10,595 nucleotides of DNA, from NCBI GenBank assembly GCA_002338605.1, contig DDIP01000363.1:8398-18992 (forward strand), given 5' to 3'. Positions 1 to 6,471 of the stretch are shown here, one piece after another. Below the pieces are notes generated by a model that was not told where the DNA came from, did not search any database, and saw only the letters and a list, made by a program, of their open reading frames with translations. The DNA comes from Proteobacteria bacterium UBA1847. GTDB lineage: Bacteria > Pseudomonadota > Gammaproteobacteria > Steroidobacterales > Woeseiaceae. The first letter of the stretch is position 1; each line of letters opens with the position of its first letter. A program made the position numbers and the translations under genes.

Positions 1-372
1 AGCCTGGAGGCGGTCGCCGGAACTCTGCAACCGAAGCCTATGCGCGACTGGTCCGACCGCAACCGCGAAGGTGCCTTGTCTGAGGTAGCCAAGCTCGGGC
101 GCCGCTTCAGGCAGGCCGAAGCAGTGGCGTTGATGCGCGACCGAAAATCAAACACGGAAGCGATCGCTCTCATTGTGGGCGTCGACCCGAAGCAGCCGCC
201 AATCCTCCAGAGTTTCGAACTCAGCGAAAACGAAAAAAAGACTGCGAGCAAGCTTGCGGACCAGATCATACGGAATCTTGGCCAAAGTGAACACGGGCAC
301 GAGCTCGTGCTGGCGGCGCTCGCTCGGGCTGTTGCGGCGCTCACCGACAATATGGACAAGATCGAAGCATGA
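1..372 (+). CDS. C-terminal fragment of an unidentified protein, upstream partner of the PP-loop gene
   Basis: The reading frame is open from the first base of the window, so this is the 3' end of a longer gene: 123 residues are visible before the TGA at 370-372. The ATG at 40 is only an internal methionine candidate, and no Shine-Dalgarno sequence is obvious before it. The visible part is soluble, rich in Arg, Glu and Ala, and probably helical. A basic stretch (residues about 14-47) is followed by a helical tail with the segment ELSENEKKTASKLADQII. There is no membrane segment, no Cys cluster and no catalytic motif that I recognise. Its stop overlaps the start of the PP-loop gene (ATGA at 369-372), so the two are almost certainly cotranscribed and translationally coupled. 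A DndB/DGQHR-like protein would fit such a position, and a DWS-x-R-N segment near the fragment's start faintly recalls DndB C-termini. That resemblance is too weak for a name. Confidence 0.7.
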   Translation, partial: SLEAVAGTLQPKPMRDWSDRNREGALSEVAKLGRRFRQAEAVALMRDRKSNTEAIALIVGVDPKQPPILQSFELSENEKKTASKLADQIIRNLGQSEHGHELVLAALARAVAALTDNMDKIEA

Positions 373-1205
373 CCAACGAACGACACATTCTCGGGATATC
401 GGGCGGCCGCGATAGTGCAGCCTTGGCCGTCTATATGCGCCAGAACCACCCCGACATCGACATGGAGTATTTCTTCACTGACACAGGGAAGGAACTACCA
501 GAGGTCTATGACTTTCTGAACAGGCTCGAGGGGTTCCTTGGCAAGCGGATCAATCGGCTGAACCCAGATCGGGATTTCGATTTCTGGCTGGCGGAGTATG
601 GGCATTTCCTACCGTCGGCCAAGACCCGTTGGTGCACCCGGCAGCTAAAGCTGAGACCGTTGAACCTGTGGCTGCGTGAGGACCTGGATAGGGGTGTCGT
701 GGTTCACTCCTATGTCGCAATCCGTGCAGATGAACCAAATCGGGCCGGCTACAAGTCACAGCATCCAAACATGAAGGTGAGGTTTCCTCTGCGAGACGCC
801 GGCATCGACAAGGCTGGTGTGGTCGATTTGCTGAAAGACACGGATATCGGCGAGCCAGAATACTACCGCTGGCGCTCGAGGTCAGGGTGCACCTTCTGCT
901 TCTTCCAACAGAAGATTGAGTGGGTGCGGTTGATGGAAGAGCATCCTAAGGCATTTGAAGAAGCCCGGGCCTATGAGAAGACGGCTGAGGAACACGGCTC
1001 CCCCTTCACCTGGAGCGATGGTGAAAGCCTAGACGACCTCGCCAAACCTGAACGTGTCGAGGCGATCAAGGCGGACTATGAAAAGCGCCGGGCCCGCGCC
1101 ATGCGCGCCGTGCGCCCCAACCCACTGTCAGCGCGCTCCGAGCCGTCGATCGACGAGATTTTTGGTGTCTTTGAAGGAAATTCGTGTGTTGTTTGCCACA
1201 AATAG
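369..1205 (+). CDS. PAPS-reductase-family PP-loop protein, DndC-like
   Basis: This 278-residue cytoplasmic protein belongs to the adenine-nucleotide alpha-hydrolase (PP-loop) superfamily, PAPS reductase branch. The PP-loop is SGGRDS at residues 11-16, followed by FTDTG at 36-40, the second nucleotide-site signature. TRWCTRQLK (86-94, Cys89) matches the segment typical of DndC and related sulfurtransferases. Two further Cys pairs, C174/C177 (SGCTFC) and C273/C276 at the extreme C-terminus, could with Cys89 hold an Fe-S cluster or zinc. DndC adenylates DNA for phosphorothioation; small relatives of this kind are common in defence islands and prophages, mostly with unknown substrates. The ATG at 369 is chosen because it overlaps the preceding stop (ATGA) and the PP-loop follows at the usual distance. 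No DndD, DndE or cysteine desulfurase gene is visible, so DNA sulfur modification is possible but not shown. An assimilatory sulfate-reduction role looks unlikely, because no cys genes surround it. Confidence 0.88.
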   Translation: MTNERHILGISGGRDSAALAVYMRQNHPDIDMEYFFTDTGKELPEVYDFLNRLEGFLGKRINRLNPDRDFDFWLAEYGHFLPSAKTRWCTRQLKLRPLNLWLREDLDRGVVVHSYVAIRADEPNRAGYKSQHPNMKVRFPLRDAGIDKAGVVDLLKDTDIGEPEYYRWRSRSGCTFCFFQQKIEWVRLMEEHPKAFEEARAYEKTAEEHGSPFTWSDGESLDDLAKPERVEAIKADYEKRRARAMRAVRPNPLSARSEPSIDEIFGVFEGNSCVVCHK

Positions 1206-1224
1206 TCTCCAGGCGCACTAGCAC

Positions 1225-1284
1225 ATGGATTCGCGGCAAAGTGCTCCGGCAAAGGGCGAGAAAGGCAATACTTGTTTAGAGTAA
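1225..1284 (+). other. Short ORF (19 codons) overlapping the ATPase start, possible leader or lost N-terminus
   Basis: An ATG at 1225 opens a 19-codon frame ending at TAA 1282-1284, thirteen bases inside the following ATPase gene but in another frame. The peptide begins MDSRQSAPAKGEKGNT. It may be chance, a short coupled leader that delivers ribosomes to the TTG start at 1272, or the original N-terminus of the ATPase separated from it by an indel or sequencing error. GHKL proteins of this type often carry some residues before the F-x-V-x-x-R-T segment, which makes the last option worth noting. An AGG at 1211-1213 is a weak, distant ribosome-binding candidate. Confidence 0.25.
1258..1265 (+). 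promoter_or_regulatory. Ribosome binding site supporting a TTG start
   Basis: GAGAAAGG lies 6 nt before the TTG at 1272. In this frame there is no ATG, GTG or other usual start between the upstream stop TAG (1203-1205) and 1272, so this site together with the TTG defines the start of the dual-GHKL ATPase gene. A TTG start suggests modest translation. Confidence 0.5.
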
Positions 1285-3620
1285 CGGCAAGAACGGTTTT
1301 GGAACTCGGCTCCGAGCTTATCAGTTCGGACGTGATCGCCTTTTATGAGCTTATCAAGAACGGGTTTGACGCGCGAACCGAGAACGGCGTTGAGGTACGC
1401 TTTGATGTTGTGCTTGGTCTACGAAGCTTCAGCTCGCTTCGCAATCGCTCGGAAGAGCAAGAAGTCCCTCTGCAAAATCTCAAGGAGCGTTGTCTGTCCG
1501 AGCTGAACTCAGCCGCCACAACGATCTATGACCAAGCACGGAAGTTGATTGCTGCCGCAGATTCTTATGATCAACTTTCTAAAGCGTTGAACGAAGTCTA
1601 TTCTCTCAACACGATCCGCGTCATTGATACCGGCACTGGGATGTCGGCGACGGATCTGGAAGACAAGTTCCTGGTCATCGGTACACCCTCACGAAAGATT
1701 GCCGTAGAGAAGTCCGTTGCCGAAGGGCAGAAAAAGCCGGATTTTCTGGGTGAGAAGGGCTTGGGCCGGTTGTCAGCAATGCGATTGGGCGGAACGCTCT
1801 CTATCGAAACCGCGCGAAAGAAAGACACGAAACTCAATCACCTATCGATCGATTGGCGGGCGTTTGAAGACGTCAATAAGATGATCGAAGATATAGATAT
1901 CAAGGCAAGTACCTCTGGCGCAAAGCCATCGCCAAACTACTCCGGAACTATTCTTACTATCTCAGAGCTAACATCCGATTGGAACGAAGGCCGGATCAAA
2001 CAGTTGGCCGCTGCAGATTTTGCTTTTCTGACCAATCCCCTTGCAGATAGCAGAAATCGACCACGAATTGCATTGGTGTGGAATGGTGAGCGCATCCCAG
2101 TTCCTATGCTTGGAAAGAGCTTTCTCAAGCTCGCCCACGCCAGCATTTGGGGGGCATACACGTTAGGAGAAAGCGGACCCCAGCTTACCCTGAACTTGAA
2201 ACTCAGAGAGTTAGGTTTTGAGCACCCAGTTGTCGAAGAGCAGTTAAGGTTCGGGGAGAAGGACCTGTTTGCAATGATACGCGGCCGGGACGAGGCGATT
2301 CCAGAGGATGCGCTGACTGACTTGGGTCCATTCACCTTCGAGGCGCATTGGTACAATAGGCGCCGCGTTAAGGCGGAGGGTGGGATGGATCGCGAGCAGA
2401 TCCTGAAGCTACACCGTCAATGGACCGGGATCAGAATGTATCGCGATGACTTTCGGGTCTATCCGTATGGGCAAGAGAAGGATGACTGGCTCGGACTCGA
2501 TCGTGAAGCTCTTATGGCCAGAGGATACCTCCTCAACAAGATTCAGCTTGTCGGTCAAGTCGACATCAGTCGAAGCGCGAATCCCGGTCTCGTAGATCAA
2601 ACCAATCGGGAGGGCCTGAGAGAGACCCACGAACAGCAAGCGATGCTGAGGATTGTTCAGTTCTCAATTCAAGACCAATTGCGCAACGCGATGAGGCGTG
2701 CGGAAACCAAATACAAGGCTAAACGTGCAAAACCAGTGGAAGCAAAGACGGAGATCGCAAGGCTCGAGACGAGAGCGCAGAAGGCAATCAGCAATTTGCG
2801 TTCAGTCACGACCAACCAAGAACGCGAAACGATAGAAGAACTACAACAAACATTGCTCGAGCTGACGGAGCTCGCAAAGATCTTGAGAGAACGTAACGCC
2901 GAGGTCGAGGGCGATGCGAAGCTAATGCAAGACATGGCCGGCATTGGACTGCTGGTTGAAATCGTCGCTCACGAACTCGCACGCACCTCAGAGCATGCTT
3001 TGGAGCGCATTCGGGAAATTCGAAGCACGGCAACGTCGGACGAGGTCGTAACAGGCTTGGATGGGTTGGCGGCTTCGATGAAGAGCATTCACAAGAGACT
3101 GCGCATTCTGGATCCATTGAGTGTAAGCGGACGACAGGCACCCGAAACCTTTTCGCTCACCCAGCTCATCAGCGAGACCCTCGAGGATCATCAGACCCAG
3201 TTCAATAGGCACGGAATTCATCTCAAGTATGAGCCGCCAAAAGACCGCTTCACGACTAAGACCGTCAAAGGCTATGTCGTGCAGATATTCGAGAACCTAC
3301 TTGCGAATTCTGTCTACTGGTTGAGTCTTGAAAAGGAAAAGTCGCCTCTGTTCGAACCTCAGATCAGTGTCAGCATTGTCGGTTCTCCGACCAGAATCAT
3401 TTTTTCTGACAATGGCCCGGGGATCGACCCTGAACATAAAGATCGCATCTTTGATATGTTCTTCTCCTTAAAAGAGAGCAAGAAACGGCGCGGCTTAGGT
3501 CTTTACATCGCTAGGGCCAACGCCGTCGCAGCAGGTGGATCACTCGAGCTACAAGAGGAGCCGGTAAATGATTTCGGGCGCCTGAATACATTCGAGTATT
3601 GTATTTCGGAACAAAGCTAA
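1272..3620 (+). CDS. Dual-GHKL protein: Hsp90/MORC-like ATPase fused to a histidine-kinase-like module
   Basis: This 782-residue soluble protein carries two ATP-binding modules of the GHKL fold. The first has its N-box at residues 26-34 (ELIKNGFDA), G1 at 119-124 (DTGTGM) and G2 at 160-166 (GEKGLGR), the pattern of Hsp90/MutL/MORC-type ATPases. Residues about 230-455 form a middle region, possibly S5-like. A charged, probably coiled-coil stretch spans about 465-550. The second module looks like a sensor kinase: an H-box-like AHELA with His567, an N-box with Glu674, Asn675 and Asn679, G1 DNGPGI at 713-718, an F-box near 727-731 and G2 GLGL at 741-744. No signal peptide or transmembrane segment is seen, so any sensing is cytoplasmic. 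The TTG start is preceded by GAGAAAGG at 6 nt and puts the first helix right at the N-terminus. The gene follows the PP-loop gene by 66 nt and overlaps the receiver-domain gene (TAATG), which suggests His567 could donate phosphate to that partner. Phosphotransfer itself is inference. Confidence 0.85.
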   Translation: MFRVTARTVLELGSELISSDVIAFYELIKNGFDARTENGVEVRFDVVLGLRSFSSLRNRSEEQEVPLQNLKERCLSELNSAATTIYDQARKLIAAADSYDQLSKALNEVYSLNTIRVIDTGTGMSATDLEDKFLVIGTPSRKIAVEKSVAEGQKKPDFLGEKGLGRLSAMRLGGTLSIETARKKDTKLNHLSIDWRAFEDVNKMIEDIDIKASTSGAKPSPNYSGTILTISELTSDWNEGRIKQLAAADFAFLTNPLADSRNRPRIALVWNGERIPVPMLGKSFLKLAHASIWGAYTLGESGPQLTLNLKLRELGFEHPVVEEQLRFGEKDLFAMIRGRDEAIPEDALTDLGPFTFEAHWYNRRRVKAEGGMDREQILKLHRQWTGIRMYRDDFRVYPYGQEKDDWLGLDREALMARGYLLNKIQLVGQVDISRSANPGLVDQTNREGLRETHEQQAMLRIVQFSIQDQLRNAMRRAETKYKAKRAKPVEAKTEIARLETRAQKAISNLRSVTTNQERETIEELQQTLLELTELAKILRERNAEVEGDAKLMQDMAGIGLLVEIVAHELARTSEHALERIREIRSTATSDEVVTGLDGLAASMKSIHKRLRILDPLSVSGRQAPETFSLTQLISETLEDHQTQFNRHGIHLKYEPPKDRFTTKTVKGYVVQIFENLLANSVYWLSLEKEKSPLFEPQISVSIVGSPTRIIFSDNGPGIDPEHKDRIFDMFFSLKESKKRRGLGLYIARANAVAAGGSLELQEEPVNDFGRLNTFEYCISEQS

Positions 3621-5512
3621 TGGATATCCAAAAAAACGGCGTTGTTACCGCAATAATTGTCGATGACGGCGTAGATCCGTCACCCCTGGTGTCCGACCTT
3701 GGCAATGTGGATGATGAATGGTCGGTTTTCTGGGCTGATCTGACAGCCGAGGACAATGTGCTGCTCGATGAGATCTATCCCGAGCACAAGGATCTCGATG
3801 CGGAAGCACTGATCAAAGACCAGGCCTTCGTGACGCTCATGTTTGAACGACGGGGGGATTTCTCTGGTAACGCTCTCGACAAGGTGTTTGAGGCGTTCCT
3901 AGCAAATCAGCAGCAAGTTCGGAAGTTCATCGACGCCGCGACCGCGAAGCTTGATGGCATCGGCATGAAAGTAAGCGAAGTCGGTAGGGACTTTGTTGCC
4001 GCTGCAAAAGATGCCGATCTTATTATTGTCGATCTGTTTCTTGGGTCTGAGCAAGCGGAGGGGGATAAGGAGCGATCCATCAGCGGCTTGAAGGACGTTT
4101 TGAGTGATCGAGCCGACAACCCGCCTATGGTGATTTTGACCTCTGCACACAATAGCCTCCATGACCTTCGCCATGAGTTTCGCGACAAGACAGGCCTACT
4201 GGCATCCGGCTTCAGGACCATCAAAAAGTCGGAAATCGAAGAAGATGGGCACCTCGAGCAACTTGTCTTCGAATTATCCGAGCATCGAGAAGATGCACTG
4301 AAGCTGTGGTCGTTCCTGAAATCCTGGGAGACCGGCATCTCGCAAGCTCTACAACGCGCACAAAACGAGGTTCGGAAGCTCGATCTCGAAGACCTTTCTC
4401 ACGTAAAGCAAATGCTATCGTCAGAAGGTGTGCCTTTGGGCGGCTACATGGTCGATATCATGGATGCAGTGCTCGCACACGAACTGGAGGCAGAACAAGG
4501 CGTTATCGACGCGGCGATTGCGCTCAACGCACTTGAAGCTACGTCCTTTCCGCCAAATTCAATCACGGGGAACAAGAATACGCTGGAAGTTGTTCGTAAG
4601 ACGCTGTTTGTAAATGAAAAAAGAAGGCAACTTGATCCGAGTAGCGGCTTTCAAGTTTCCTTGGGCGACATCCTTGCCATTTCACCGGACGCGGACGGGC
4701 CCGATGTTCGGAACGGCACAATTTTCCAGGGCGAAGAGCGACGTGTCTTCCTCGTACTGACGCCTTTGTGCGACCTTGTGCGCGATCCACCGAAGGCCAA
4801 GCGTGTCCTATTGCTCGCAGGCACCTTTCACGATCACGGGGCGCTCAATTTCAAAGCTGTAGCCAATGGAGTCCATACCCCTGTCCTGGATCTGAATGCG
4901 GAATTGCGCGGTATCGTTAAATGGGACCTGAAGCATATCGAGACGATTGGGAGCGACGCGCTCACCAATCTTCTGCCGCCGCACGGCTCGTGTTTTGTCC
5001 CTGCGAGGTTGAAGGAGCATACGGCAATTGCGCTGCAACAAAAGTTACTCAGTGACCTGGGTCGGGTTGGAGAACTGAAAACCATGCCATCGATGTTCCC
5101 GGTTCGGTGTGTAGTGTATTTCACGAACAACCACCGCGAACTTGTCCCATTGGCTACGAACCTCGATGGAATTCTGGTAGGTGAGAGCTCTAATCGGCTC
5201 GCCTTCGACGCTGCGCACAGGTTTGACTTTATGAAAGAGGTCCGGGCGGCAATCGCAGAGGTTTACGAAACTAGCAGGGCGAAGCTCCAATCGACCTTGG
5301 CTCCAGGCGCGTTGGACGCTCTGTTCACAACGGGTGTTGATTACAAGTCAGATGCCAAGCCGAAGCCCTGCAAAGTGCCGGGTGATGGTGCGAGCGTCGA
5401 AATTGGCAAGATCATAATCAACGAATCCGCTCAAGACACCTTTCAGGATGTCAACCAACATCAGGGAGCCGGTTTGATCTTCGAGTTAAGTGAAGAACTA
5501 GCGAATGGCTAG
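3620..5512 (+). CDS. Receiver-domain-like protein with a large uncharacterised C-terminal region
   Basis: This 630-residue cytoplasmic protein has an N-terminal receiver-like fold. IIVDD (12-16) would supply the acidic pair Asp15/Asp16, LIIVDLFLG (134-142) the acceptor Asp138, ILTSA (172-176) the conserved Thr/Ser, and FRTIKKS (198-204) the conserved Lys. Between the first and third strands there are about 120 residues instead of the usual 35-40, so an insertion of some 80 residues (about 35-125) interrupts the domain. After residue 205 come helical segments to about 335. Then a beta-rich region follows with VFLVLTPLCDLVRD (376-389), whose CDL motif I have an impression of from other defence-associated proteins but cannot name. 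There is no helix-turn-helix, GGDEF, EAL or HD output domain. The ATG at 3620 is preferred to the TTG at 3599 because it forms a TAATG junction with the kinase-like gene; GGA sits 9 nt upstream. The likely role is phosphorylation-dependent partner or effector of the upstream protein. Confidence 0.8.
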   Translation: MDIQKNGVVTAIIVDDGVDPSPLVSDLGNVDDEWSVFWADLTAEDNVLLDEIYPEHKDLDAEALIKDQAFVTLMFERRGDFSGNALDKVFEAFLANQQQVRKFIDAATAKLDGIGMKVSEVGRDFVAAAKDADLIIVDLFLGSEQAEGDKERSISGLKDVLSDRADNPPMVILTSAHNSLHDLRHEFRDKTGLLASGFRTIKKSEIEEDGHLEQLVFELSEHREDALKLWSFLKSWETGISQALQRAQNEVRKLDLEDLSHVKQMLSSEGVPLGGYMVDIMDAVLAHELEAEQGVIDAAIALNALEATSFPPNSITGNKNTLEVVRKTLFVNEKRRQLDPSSGFQVSLGDILAISPDADGPDVRNGTIFQGEERRVFLVLTPLCDLVRDPPKAKRVLLLAGTFHDHGALNFKAVANGVHTPVLDLNAELRGIVKWDLKHIETIGSDALTNLLPPHGSCFVPARLKEHTAIALQQKLLSDLGRVGELKTMPSMFPVRCVVYFTNNHRELVPLATNLDGILVGESSNRLAFDAAHRFDFMKEVRAAIAEVYETSRAKLQSTLAPGALDALFTTGVDYKSDAKPKPCKVPGDGASVEIGKIIINESAQDTFQDVNQHQGAGLIFELSEELANG

Positions 5513-5515
5513 TTC
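5495..5515. terminator. Perfect hairpin at the convergent junction, possible bidirectional terminator
   Basis: GAACTAGC at 5495-5502 and GCTAGTTC at 5508-5515 form a perfect 8-bp stem with a 5-nt loop (GAATG). The right arm contains the TAG stop of the receiver-like gene. Only 17 nt separate that gene from the end of the opposite-strand nuclease gene, so the hairpin is well placed to end transcription in both directions. It is only half G/C and no T-tract follows on either strand, so it is not a textbook Rho-independent terminator. It could also act as a 3'-end stabiliser. Confidence 0.45.
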
Positions 5516-5529
5516 AATGGATGGCTGCG

Positions 5530-6471
5530 CTACCCGGAAGAAATGGTTCGGCCCTTGACCAAGACTTCTTGGCCAACCTCTATTCTATACTGCTCCGGAA
5601 AGAAGTGCATCATCCATTGCTTGAGAATTCGCCAGGCGTCAGTCGGACCGATCATTGATGACGCATCGATATACTCTGCGATCAGCTCGGCCGCCTGAGA
5701 ATCCGAAATCCCTGAACTGCTGGCAGAAACCACTTTTTGGACGACTTCCAACTTCTGGAGTCGATCCGCAACGTACTCCAGGAACTGTTCCTCCGGGTAG
5801 CCTTCGGGCGGGCCCAGTGTTCTCAAATCGCGTTGTGCGAACTCGAAGGCCGACCGGACCATCTTTGCCTCGTCAAGCTCGCCGGTATATACCTTGAATA
5901 GCCGTTCTGGCGACGGGCAGAGGGGTATCCATCGAAAACTCGGATCATCGTCGTGCTCAACATCGATCGAGGTTATCTTTGGGCGCTGAGCCGCTAGGTC
6001 TGCGGCCTGGTGCGCGATCTGATCACGCAGTTCGGTCGTCACTGAGACGCAGCTGCTCATTAACGATGCTTCCCATGCCTGGAGCTCATGTCGGCTCATA
6101 TCTAACTCAACAAGAAGTTCGAGATTGGTCGGGAGACGCCAACCAAGCGCTCGCCCGGTTAGGTTAGCGGAGCCGAGGAGACAAGACTGGTCGGCCCTGA
6201 AGAATTTGGCATGCAGGTTTGGGTGCCTCCAAAGCTGCGCGTTCGCGCGATCGGTAATGACCTCGAAGATCTCCAAGTCACAGACACCGTCTACGATATC
6301 TTCGGGTCGCCAACGTGTTATGCAGTCGATATGGAGCCCTGCCGAGATTGGGATGGCGGCCAATACCCGCTGGAGCGCATCGACCTTAATGAAGGGCGCA
6401 ACGAGGACGACTCGCTCTTTCGCCGATGACACTAGTTTCAGCAGCTGGTCGCCCAGCATCTCACCCGCCAT
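5530..6471 (-). CDS. Phospholipase-D-family (single HKD) protein, probable nuclease
   Basis: This 313-residue protein contains one HKD motif, LHAKFFRAD, with His87, Lys89 and Asp94, followed by LLGSANLTGRA (98-108) with Gly100, Ser101 and Asn103. A TNLELLVEL stretch (115-123) completes the usual core. PLD-family nucleases with one motif per chain, such as Nuc and BfiI, dimerise to build the active site, and the same is inferred here. Residues about 145-313 form a non-catalytic helical C-terminal region I do not recognise, possibly for binding the partners. The ATG at 6471 is chosen over a TTG at 6474 because it overlaps the stop of the MORC-like gene (TGATG) and has GAGGA six bases upstream. 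The gene closes the leftward operon. Its company of a helicase and an ATP-driven clamp points to DNA cleavage rather than lipid hydrolysis; cleavage of RNA is an alternative. Confidence 0.85.
   Translation of the reverse strand: MAGEMLGDQLLKLVSSAKERVVLVAPFIKVDALQRVLAAIPISAGLHIDCITRWRPEDIVDGVCDLEIFEVITDRANAQLWRHPNLHAKFFRADQSCLLGSANLTGRALGWRLPTNLELLVELDMSRHELQAWEASLMSSCVSVTTELRDQIAHQAADLAAQRPKITSIDVEHDDDPSFRWIPLCPSPERLFKVYTGELDEAKMVRSAFEFAQRDLRTLGPPEGYPEEQFLEYVADRLQKLEVVQKVVSASSSGISDSQAAELIAEYIDASSMIGPTDAWRILKQWMMHFFPEQYRIEVGQEVLVKGRTISSG

Noticed and set aside
2806..3141. A 111-codon minus-strand ORF
   Set aside because: Antisense to the coiled-coil and H-box part of the dual-GHKL gene, with low-quality Arg/Ser/Cys/Pro-rich product.
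3599..3619. TTG at 3599 as the start of the receiver-like gene
   Set aside because: The ATG at 3620 overlaps the previous stop as TAATG and puts the first receiver strand at the normal distance from the N-terminus.
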